A stretch of 64,000 nucleotides of DNA from Dermanyssus gallinae (taxonomy: Eukaryota; Arthropoda; Arachnida; Mesostigmata; Dermanyssidae). The number at the start of each line of letters is the position of its first letter. Positions within the stretch are counted from its first letter, which is position 1. Shown in pieces: positions 55,028 to 64,000 of the stretch. The notes below the pieces were generated by a model. It was given only the letters and a program-made list of their open reading frames with translations, was not told the DNA's origin and searched no databases. Location of the stretch: NCBI GenBank assembly GCA_003439945.1, contig QVRM01005936.1, forward strand, positions 62,001 to 126,000, given 5' to 3'. Made by a program: the position numbers and the translations under genes.

Positions 55028-55996
55028 GCTGAAAAACAGGACGTCATTAGTTGAAAGCCGAGATGGCCGTGGTCTGCGAGGCCTCGATGCAGGCCGACAA
55101 GGACGAACTCTCGTTCGAGCGTGCGTGCGTGCGGAAGTCGGCGACGGCAACGAAGACATTCGATATCAGACGATGTTGCTGCTGCTGCCGCTGCTGCTAA
55201 TCGTTTCCTGTTGTTACGTTAGTAGTTAAGTCGTTGAGGAGGTAGAAATCGTAGTAGTTAGGAGTAGAAATCGTAGGGACTGCAAGGAAACGGTTAGTAG
55301 TGAACAGACAGTCGAGTCGCAAATCAACGGCACTGCTCCTCGCTGTGCTCCACCGACTGCTCGTGCCCCTGACGGTTTCCGACCTGAATGAGCGAAGACA
55401 ATCATTCGGGCTCATCTCAACTCAACTCTGCCGCTCGGTAAACGAAACAGTGCAACATTGTTGCATGATGCAGGTCAAAGCGACGACGAAAAAACGCTGC
55501 TTAGGCTCCTCTGCCTGCTAGGCTAGCAGCTTCCTCTTTCGGAGCCGAAGTTCGTTAGTTTAAAGCTCAGATACGTATACCGAACGCGCATTCGGCGTCG
55601 CGTCAACGAAGGGGTGCATCAACACCGGCGGCGGCCGACTGAAGACCGCGCCCCGATTGAAGACTGCCGCCACTTCTGCCCCCTCAAGGCGACTTTCCGG
55701 TTTCCGGCTTCTACAATACATAAGAGTTGCCGGAACAGCCGTTGAGGCGTTCACCTGGGGAGCGCTAGCGATTCGGTTCGACGTTCACTTGGGTGGAACT
55801 ATACTAGCAATAGCATTCGTTGAACAAGGAGCAGCACAAATTGAAGTTTGATGACAAGTGATGCGAACGCATACCCGTAGTACTAGTTACACAAAGAGGT
55901 AAAACGTTACAAAATTAGAATGGCAAAATTGTATTGTTGCTATAGATATAAAGTAAATGGTACGTATGGAAGTACACACGTTTATGCTATTGATGG

Positions 55997-55998
<2 letters not shown>
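55028..55998. other. No gene recognised
   Basis: GC-richer sequence with further short TAG/GCT repeats (55170-55270). Frames below 75 codons without motif. Confidence 0.5.

Positions 55999-56026
<28 letters not shown>
55999..56026. repeat. (TA)n microsatellite
   Basis: About 14 TA units just before the palindrome at 56033. Confidence 0.95.
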
Positions 56027-56030
<4 letters not shown>

Positions 56031-56032
56031 AA

Positions 56033-56062
56033 AGACCATCAAAAGCTTAAACTTTTGCTTGC

Positions 56063-56101
<39 letters not shown>

Positions 56102-56130
56102 CAAGCAAGAGTGTAACCTTTTGATGGTCT
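56033..56130. repeat. Palindrome with a (TA)n loop
   Basis: The left arm AGACCATCAAAAGCTTAAAC...TTGCTTGCA (56033-56063) and right arm TTGCAAGCAAG...CCTTTTGATGGTCT (56100-56130) are reverse complements with about four mismatches. The loop is about 36 bp of (TA)n, which is itself self-complementary, so the whole 98 bp can fold into one long hairpin. Confidence 0.9.
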
Positions 56131-57071
56131 CCTTTAAGAAAGAAAACAAGTTCCGTTATAACCTGTACAACAATTTAAACGAGCAGTTCTAGCAAACGGG
56201 TAAAGAGACGGGTACCTTCGGGCGTTCAACATAATACAGAGTGGTATCTTGCAAGGAGGTTGTGGCTACGGAAGAAGCTAGAACAGCAATAACTGTCATG
56301 GAAGCACTCGTGGTCGTAAGATACAGACGGCATACGAACAGCTTTTTCATCTGATGAATAGAAAAGAGCTTACCAAAGAAATTGCACCTAATTGTCTGCC
56401 AAATGACTGAATGAGCTGATTCGAAATATCAGAACACACAGATGTGTTTCAATTGCAACTAAAAAATCTATAGTTACTTAATCATGTATGAGTACACACA
56501 GCAACTGCCACAGCTACTAATCATTGTTTCACTACACGTCGCGTTATGCTGTCAAATAGTTGCTGCATATTTGTAGGCCGATCGCTACGCAAATAGTTTA
56601 GTGTCTAGTACGTTAGGTTATGCTGGACACCTAACAAGAAAAAAAAGATGGGAACCTTTATATTCTTAGGTATATTAGACCCACAAAGCGTAATCGATTG
56701 TGCAACACCCAGAGCTGATAAGATAAAAAGGTAATTTCTGTAAAACCGGAAAACCACCACATTAAATATCTATTTAGGTTATTGTACCTATACGAGGTTA
56801 TTGCTATATAGGTTATTGCTCGTATCTGTGATTACGGGTGTGCGATCGTAAACTAGTGGCCAACTTTTCTAACACAATTAGCAGCTGGGATGCTCCTAAT
56901 GCATTTAGGAGTACCATGCACGATTCTATAGGTGGTTATCTGTATGTCAGCATTTGTTGCGTTGAGAGTAGTAATGTGTCGCTTTAATGTCGTGACGTTA
57001 TGACATTCTGTAAGACGCTAGCTTACTTATGGTTCTTGGCTACGACTGCTCATGTGACTGCGTCTAGCTTC

Positions 57072-57073
<2 letters not shown>
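56131..57073. other. No gene recognised
   Basis: AT-rich unique sequence without notable frames. Confidence 0.55.
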
Positions 57074-57116
<43 letters not shown>

Positions 57117-57211
57117 TTATATATATTTCTTTATTCTATAGAGGGAACTATACGTTTATTACATTAGGTATATGTTACACACATCACAATATATATATAT
57201 ATATATATATA
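57074..57211. repeat. Two (TA)n arrays
   Basis: (TA)n with ATTT interruptions at 57074-57130 and (TA)n at 57190-57211. Confidence 0.93.
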
Positions 57212-58739
57212 TCTGCTCGCGCTATATATCTAACCGGCACACTCATACCATCGGTGTGTGTGTATTTGTCCGAGGGATTGCAGGATGTCGTTGTGCACGG
57301 TACGAGCGGTGCGGCGCCGCCGGTGCATGCCCTGCGTGAATACACTCGAATGTCTGTTGTTGTCCTGCTATAGGCTGCTCGAATAACCGTCGGACATGCA
57401 CCGGTACACCATTACATGTGTCAGGTAGCCGCCAGCCGGGCGTTTGCTAGGCGTGTCTGTTTCACCAGAAGCCGTAAGGTGGTGGGCAAGCAGCCGGTAA
57501 ACCGATCAACCAACTAACCAACCATTGCTATTCCACTGCCCGAGCTCCGTGCTGCTGCTGCTGCTGCCGATAAATAAAAAAAAACAAGAAAAATAAAAGT
57601 GTGATTTTCGCGGGTTAGATGGGCTAGACGTCTTGGATTCGAGGGCCGACAGGGAACTGAGGCCCACAAGACAACGCCCGACGGGGTCGTGGAAGAGGGA
57701 GGGCGGGAAGGGCGGGTGGCTAGGTGGGTCACACGAGCGGGTGAGGAGGTGATTTATGAACGAACACGTGGACAATTCATGTATTTGTCACGATAATCTG
57801 CATTGGGACATTTTGAAGCTTTGCAAATTAATCACGTTAATGAAATAGCAGCTGCAGCACACCGCCGACGTGGCAAGGAATGAAGGAGGGTTCGCGTGTT
57901 GTTAAGGGACTGCAGGGGCCGGCGACCATCACACTGTCACTCACCGCTGCTGTTGCAGCTACTGCTGCCGCTCATTGCACGAACGGTCCTTCCGCCCGTC
58001 CATTTGTATCTTTGCGTTTCGTTTTTTTTCTTCATTTTCTTCTCTCCATTCATTCGGTCGTTCATCTGACTTCTATTTCACTTCGCAGCTCGAACTCTCG
58101 GTCGGCATAAGTTCGGCATGTCAGGCAAATATTTGCCTTGGCAATATTAAAATAACTACGGTGGATTTTCAAGAGATTCTGAGACTCTCACATCTACAGA
58201 GACGTAATCGCGTCGTGGAGAGAAGTGCTAGCGCCGTATATGGGGCTGCAACGAAAGGTAGCCGCAACAATTTATTATTATTATTACCGCGTTTTCCTAC
58301 AGACTATGAAAAACACTATTTGCCTATTTGCAAATACTCTGACCGCGTCTCAGCTCACGATAGTTTCTTCCTTCTCCAAGTCAGCATGTTCTGCAACTTG
58401 TCTAGACTTCAGTGGGCTGTGATGCAGGTACGGCCAAACCGTACATAACACTGTTTCGTACCGGGCTGAATTTTTATCGTCGAAGGTGAGGTGGCCTTGT
58501 CAGGTTGCAGCTCGCCATTATCAGTAAGACCCCCCCCCATTTTGGCGTAAAATTTTTTGTCTTCCGTAGAGCTCCTTTCACGAAACCGTGCAAATTCATC
58601 TTATGCATGCATCCTCTTCACGTTTTTTTTTATATAATACTTGATTATATATAAAATGTAACAATTGTTTCCTTATGAGCGTGTACACCGGGCAGAGTAA
58701 GCAAACACGTCACACAATTTCCAGGTTGGGCGTGTCCAG
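57212..58739. other. No gene recognised
   Basis: The 157-codon frame 57975-58448 and the 89-codon minus frame 57506-57775 overlap GCT/GCA repeats and Ser/Leu-rich low complexity. I recognise no domain. A poly-C run lies near 58530. Confidence 0.5.
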
Positions 58740-60610
58740 TATAGAAGAGTTCCACGCACAGGGCGGGCGTTACCACGCTGAATGTCCAGCGATACTCTCA
58801 CTGCAGGTACTCGACAGCTCTAGTGTCTCCTGTATAACGATTGAGCGCCTTGCCGACACGTTAAATAAGTTTGCGCGTCTTCGTTCCACATTCCCCCAGT
58901 GTCTCGAATGCCAGCGGGCAAAAGTCGTGGAAGTAAGTAATACTAACATGCTTTTTGCAATTATTCGCCTCCACCAACGTAGACGCATGACCAACATGTT
59001 CCGCTTCCGCACTGACTATTGAAGCAGCTAATGAGTCCATAAAGTAACAATGGCATCCCATATTAGCATGCGACCAATCTCAAAGGAAGTAGTGTCAGTT
59101 CGAGGCTCGAGAATACAAGGAAAGCCAGAAGACCGCAAGGCTCGCCTGATTGTTCCGTTAAGTGCTGCGTGTTGGGCTCGACGACCTGAGTTTAAGGTAC
59201 AAGAAAGATAATGGCGTGCCCCAGTTGGTCGCCGCACCTACATTGGTAGGGGATACAGGAGCTACCTCCAAGCGTAGCCCCGCACTAGCCCGAACATTGT
59301 CGTCATCTAGTAGAGTGCCTAAGTAAGCAATGTGAGGAGCCTGTAACCACGCCCCGACGCCTTTTACGTAGACCGCCCGTAGCCTGGCTTTGTCATCGGT
59401 AGTGGGGCTTGCTCAAGGAGATGTCCTCTTTTGCAGTAGGATCAACCAGCCTTTCTGGGAAAGGGTGTCCGTGGGCATGACACCGCACAGAGAGACTAGT
59501 CTCTCGAATAAGGCTGCCAGAGTGTGATCGTAGACACTTTTACCTGTGTCGTCCAGTAACCGCTTAGCCTCTAAGCGACTTCTCTCTATAGAGAGCCATA
59601 GTCTCTCTAATGCTAGAACATAGAGGACGCTATGACAGGACCAGCCAACGCTACAACGTCAGGCATTCCCAGTCTGCCTAAGAATAAGGGAAGCAGAGCC
59701 TGCAAGCTGTATCGTGTGACAGGCGTACGTTCAGGAGGACCTCCAGTGTCATCAAGGTCCACTCGTTGAAGGCTCACTCTCTCGAAGCCCCGGACTCGAC
59801 GAATATCACTGATTACGATCGCTAGGTCACCCCCAAGCACACCGTCGTCCAGGTACCAGGCATTTAGAGGACACTGTAAGAAGTCGATCAAGTCTTTTAC
59901 GCTCAAACAGAACAAAGGTAAACCTAAAGAATCTCCTAGTTGAAGGCCGAATTACAAAGACATAGTGGTGTGTTGCAAGACCAAGTGCGACGGTTGGGCC
60001 TAAGCCGCATGTAACTGGTGAAACATTTACAGGGCGTAGTATTTTACCGCGTTTAGCAGGTGGCCTCTTCCGACGCTGATAAAAGCAAAATCTAGCTTAA
60101 TCAGAACGGTCGGGCCACTGCGGGAGTTTATAAATGCGCGGGAGATGTGAATTACAATCTCCGTACTACCAGTTGTTGCAAAGCCCAACTGATAAGAACC
60201 AATTGCCGATATTAAATTAGCTTTGTTGGGAACGCACCCTATTTTTGAAGCCGACCGCCCCAAATGTAGATGAGCATGCCATTGGGCGGAGAGAGCCGTC
60301 TTTCTTCTTGGAAGCAAATAGTCGTGCCCTAAAAATATTAGGTTGAACGGCTACAGGCGAAGACCCCCACCGGAGAATATCTACAACCTTTGCCAGTGCA
60401 TCTGCCAGTCTGTCGGCGACGGCTCCTAGGTCCACGGACAGCAGATCCTGCAGAAGTCAAGGCCTAAAGAAACCAAGACCAGCTGCAGAGTTCCTAGGGA
60501 AGGATCTCACGTGGATGGCAGCATAGTCGGGGGACGGGATGACAAGCAAATATCCGAAAAGGCTTGTGGATGTTTATCTCGAAGAGACTCAAGACTTTTG
60601 GACTGAGACA
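58740..60610 (-). pseudogene. Degenerate LINE with YLDDG reverse transcriptase and restriction-like endonuclease (antisense)
   Basis: From high to low coordinate on the minus strand: SLESLRDKHPQAFSD, then a RWGSSPVAVQPNIFRARLFA stretch and KKDGSLRPMA. QLGFATTGSTEIVIHISRAF and VLIKLDFAFISVGR mark the first catalytic region. GDSLGLPLFCLSVKDL leads to the catalytic LNAWYLDDGVLGGDL near 59850-59870. The connector keeps GRLGMPDVVALAGPVIASSM and LGTLLDDDNVRASAGLRL. The endonuclease keeps QHAALNGTIRRALRSSG, FPCILEP, LIWDAIVT and FCPLAFETLG. The CCHC finger and the RPDG motif are lost. The order and motifs match the copy at 62136-63420. Many frameshifts and stops show an old insertion. Confidence 0.85.
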
Positions 60611-62135
60611 TAATGGCTATGGAGCAAATGGCGCGTCACGACGGCCTATCGGAGGAGCTGACTAAGGCGTGAGCTCGTTTGCGACAGTGTCCTGACAGCT
60701 TAGGTACACACGACTAGCCTTTATGTGCTAGGTATTTAATTTCGTGTAAAGATGGGCGCATGAATTTGGGCCATGCAGGTGTGGATCAGATATCACAACT
60801 ACCTACGCAGATCGAGCTCACAAGAGGCGTTCGAATACGCGTAATAGCAGTTATTTCGTAAATGCATCGGACGATATATCAAATTGATAGCGTGATCAAA
60901 CATGCGTTTTTGACTCTTTCTCATGCGGAATGGAACGCTTGCTCACCGCACCATTCGTTGCATTGCATTTGCAGTCTGGTAGCTCATAAAAAGGAGCGAA
61001 ACATAGAAACGAGATCAAAAAACGAAAATGAGAGAGAGGTAACCATACAGCTGATCACGCTTCGCCGAGATTTCGAAGTCATTCCTATACTGGATATCGG
61101 CCAGCTTTTTAGTAATATTTGTATGAGCGAACGGACGTGACAAAAGCTGAAGCTTCTCCACGAATAGAGCCTTATGTTGCTGCTCAGGTTCGCTCGGGAG
61201 AAGTGGCAGAAGTGCACTTTAACCGTCGCTGACGGTTCTACGTTGTTAACGGACAACACTCGCAGGGAAAGTGATTGAACAGTCGCAACGACTACGTAGC
61301 AAGCGTTCGAATAAAGCGCGACAATAATGAGCATGATTTTGCTTGACAACAATATTTCCACCTCCTAGCGGGTGCTCTCCTAGACGATATCCCCATTCCC
61401 TCGGGGTACCCTCTGGCAAAGTCGTTTGGGGGCGGAAGGAAAGCTACAGTCTCGGTTAATGACAAGCTCGGCACAGGTCAAAAGCAGTCCGCAACATCGG
61501 AAAAACGTACTTTAGGGTACAGGCAGGTGAGACCACGCTATTTACATTAGGTTAGGCTTTCCCAATTGATAACTCTTGTAGCGTCTCACAGCATTGTGGT
61601 CTAAACGCTTGCGTGATTTAATGGTTTAATAGGCAAACAGCTATTTCAGCTAAACATGCATCTCTTACTTTAAACATCCATTTTAGACTATATGGTGGTC
61701 ACGCAGATCCCAAGCACACGCTATATGCTTCCGTCATTTCATCGCTTTTCATCTGTGTGTCGGTCGTTGGATGTTATCTCCCATCTTTTTAGATATAAAT
61801 GCGTCTTTCATTTTATTTATTATGATTGAGAGCGCAATCTTACATGCTACATCACGGGCGTTGGTATCTTGCTTTACTGAACTTTAACCATGACAACATA
61901 TTTTACACTAGCCCAAATCTAACGTAAACTCCGCTATATATACGTATATATAAACACTTGTGCAGCTTAGAATAGTATATATATATATATATATTAGAAA
62001 GAAAAAAATCATGCGCATTAGATGTGCCAGTGCTGCGTGCACGTGCTTTTAGTATCATGAACTATTCGACCATTATTTTGTAACACACAGAAGACATTGT
62101 AAATAAAACGCACTTAAGTACACACGCCCAATAGT
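60611..62135. other. No gene recognised
   Basis: Unique sequence between the two restriction-endonuclease-type LINE copies. The 125-codon minus frame 60984-61361 and 61292-61474 (-) are unmatched. (TA)n lies at 61975-61994. Confidence 0.5.
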
Positions 62136-63420
62136 AAATAGATCATGTCTGGACATATTTTACGGTCCATAGACTGCTCAGGCGATTTGAACCATCTTCT
62201 CCAACCATTCGACGACCAGGTGGTGGAGGCCCTACAGACAGTGCTGAGTCTAAACTTACGACCACGAGAGGTGCGCCAGGCGGCCCTCCCCACGTCCATG
62301 GGCGGCCTTGGTCTCCCCTCAGCTCGATCCTTGGCGGGCCCGGCCGTGGCTGCTTCGATGCATGCTACGTCGGATAATGTCCAGCGCCTGCTCCCGCCGG
62401 TGGCTCAGGCAATGTTCGAGGCAGCTTGTGACGATATAGCGACTGGACTTCAAGCTTCATCGCCTGGTCCCGATAGACTAGCCTGCCAGAGGGCCTGGGC
62501 CGAGAAGGCTCACGAAGCTTCGCTTAGTTCGCTGCTTGAAGAATGCAGGGATGACCAGGACAAGGCACGCCTTTTAGCTGTCGCTCGCCAGGAGCAAGCG
62601 ACTGGTTGCATGCACTACCCGCTGACTCACTGGGTACCCACCTTGATGACCAATCCACCCGGATATGCGTTGGCCTTAGATTGGGGGCTGATTTGGTTGA
62701 GCCACACAGATGCTCTTGTGGCGAGCCCGTTGGGCGACTCGCCAGACACGGCCTGTCTTGCGCTCACGCAGCGGGCCGGCGCCCAAGACACACTGCCCTC
62801 AATGAAATGCTTGCAAGATCGCTGCGGAGGGCGGGGATTTCGTGCGTCCTGGAACCACCTGGGCTTTCAAGAGACGACGGTAAGCGCCCCGACGGTATGA
62901 CTTTGATACCCTTCTATAAGGGTCGTTCCCTGGTGTGGGATGCGACGGTGACCGACTCTCTGACCCCTTCCCTTGTCGGTCCCGGCGCGTCCCGCCCGGG
63001 GACTGCCGTTACGCGAGCTGAGGCCTCAAAGATGAGAAAGTATGCGGACCTAAGTCGGGCGCACCACTTTTCGCCATTCGCGTTCGAGACGATGGGTGGC
63101 CCTGGGCCCCTCACGGTAACATTGATCTCTCTGGTTGGCGACGCATTACGGCAGGCGACAATGGACAAGAGGGCGCACGCCTTCTTCTCCCAGCGACTGT
63201 CCCTGGAGATCCAAAGAGGTAACGCGACCTCAGTGCTCGGAACTATGAGAGACTGGATGGACCCGGACCTTCGTGCCAGGGGGCGGGCAGGACTTCCTCA
63301 CGGGCATGAGCGATAGAGCGACTACGGCGCGCAGAAGGAGCAACTAGGTCGACGAGCAGCAACGCCGTGAAGCATTTTATATATTCTTCTAAATTATAAT
63401 GAAATAAATCTATGCTGCAA
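62136..63420 (+). mobile_element. 5'-truncated LINE with restriction-like endonuclease
   Basis: It begins abruptly after the reverse transcriptase core and runs through the connector and endonuclease to a stop at 63316. A short 3' UTR with AAATAAA near 63402 follows. The reverse transcriptase itself is missing. It is much better preserved than the antisense copy at 58740. No poly-A tail or target-site duplication is obvious. Confidence 0.85.
62145..63316 (+). pseudogene. LINE C-terminal connector and PD-(D/E)XK-like endonuclease, one frameshift
   Basis: The endonuclease would cut the target for reverse transcription. The first frame gives YFLR-like HILRSIDC, LRPREVRQAALPTSMGGLGL and PSARSLAGPAVAASM. 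Near 62585-62598 a single indel moves reading to the second frame: SDWLHALPADSLGTHLDD and CVGLRLGADLVEP. The nuclease region follows: a CCHC finger HRCSCGEPVGRLARHGLSC, RRPRHTALNEMLARSL, EPPGLSRDDGKRPDGMTL and SLVWDATVTDSL. This is the layout of the restriction-like endonuclease of R2/CRE/NeSL-type LINEs: C-x-C...H...C, RH.xxN, RPD, then D. The tail FSPFAFETMGGPGP and FSQRLSLEIQRGNA is intact. Apart from the truncation and the one indel I see no other break, so it appears fairly recent. Confidence 0.87.
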
Positions 63421-63869
63421 AATTTATGTAGAGTATGAACCATAATAATAACATTTGAAGCGATCTTTCATAAGATTTAAGTCACAATAAATTACATGTC
63501 TGGAAAATGCCCGCCACGGGACTTCGCCATTGTCTATACGAGCTAGATCACTTTTGTGACGTTGTACATAACTTGGGCGTTCTAATCGAAGGCCCCCGCC
63601 GAATAGTTCCCTTCATAGATCTTCATGGATCGTAGCGGGCTTTCGAGCAAACACCTTGCTCGACAAGAACCCCACAGCAAAGGTCCAGGGGCGTCAGGCC
63701 GCGCGAACGAGGTGGCTCAATGAGCTTCACGTTCTGAGTATTTATGTAGATATCCATGGTGAAATGGTACAGTACGACGATGTCTGCAAACATCTTGCCG
63801 TCAGAGCCGCCATTTTGGTGTTACGGCAAAATTCACAACAAATATTCAAGTGACTGTTGCGGTACCCTA

Positions 63870-63870
<1 letters not shown>
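63421..63870. other. No gene recognised
   Basis: AT-rich sequence and then a unique stretch. The 65-codon frame 63656-63853 has no match. Confidence 0.55.
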
Positions 63871-63905
<35 letters not shown>

Positions 63906-63937
63906 ACTAATGAAATATATATATGTGTATGTGTGTG
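63871..63937. repeat. (TA)n followed by (TATG)n/(TG)n
   Basis: About 15 TA units, then a short gap and a mixed TATATGTGTATGTGTGTG tract at the right edge. Confidence 0.92.
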
Positions 63938-64000
63938 AAGCATTTTGTTGGGAATTGCACGCAATTAAACACAGCTAATTGGCGTGGTCATTATTCGTCC

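Overview
The window looks like intergenic, repeat-dense nuclear DNA of an arthropod. The non-LTR retrotransposon proteins and tRNA-derived SINEs recall those I know from chelicerates (ticks and mites), but that placement is a judgement from memory. Eukaryotic origin is clear: mariner transposons, APE-type and restriction-like-endonuclease LINEs, SINEs with RNA polymerase III boxes, and more than twenty long (TA)n microsatellites. I found no host protein-coding gene, rRNA or genuine tRNA that I could defend. Most long open frames are simple repeats read through (poly-Leu/Val/Cys from GTT runs, Tyr-Ile runs from TA arrays) or shadows of transposon frames.

Layout. 0-6.2 kb: a TC-rich edge, a decayed antisense LINE tail, a SINE-1 copy, a complete but dead mariner (1027-2309), a 29-bp tandem repeat, a large GTT-rich higher-order repeat, then SINE-1 and a SINE-3-like copy side by side. 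6.2-12.2 kb: nothing recognisable except microsatellites. 12.2-16.3 kb: a second, older mariner type, an inverted-repeat cluster, SINE-2 copy A and a LINE fragment. 18.3-23 kb: a 5'-truncated LINE whose pol frame has one in-frame stop and apparent 9-bp target-site duplications, then an older antisense LINE. 25.2-28.6 kb: a pile-up of LINE ORF1, antisense reverse transcriptase and sense endonuclease/reverse transcriptase. 28.8-31.9 kb: a dispersed repeat pair, a long palindrome and SINE-2 copy B. 34-37.6 kb: LINE and SINE remnants and the longest TA array. 44.6-48.6 kb: a 142-bp foldback, a LINE tail, a CR1/L2-like LINE ending in (ATTTG)5, the inverted mariner partner, and SINE-1. 54.4-56.1 kb: a truncated SINE-2 and a TA-looped palindrome. 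58.7-63.4 kb: two LINE copies with a YLDDG reverse transcriptase and a CCHC plus PD-(D/E)XK-like endonuclease, in opposite orientations.

How the parts relate. All three mariners sit at (TA)n arrays, consistent with TA target choice. The two related mariners share the same two nonsense codons, so they probably descend from an already defective source mobilised in trans. The SINE-2 copies share a 3' stem-loop around an AACCTCCTTAAAA box, with paired substitutions in the third copy; this is the most interesting possible RNA element here. All coordinates of decayed elements are approximate, because they come from reading translations and repeats by eye.
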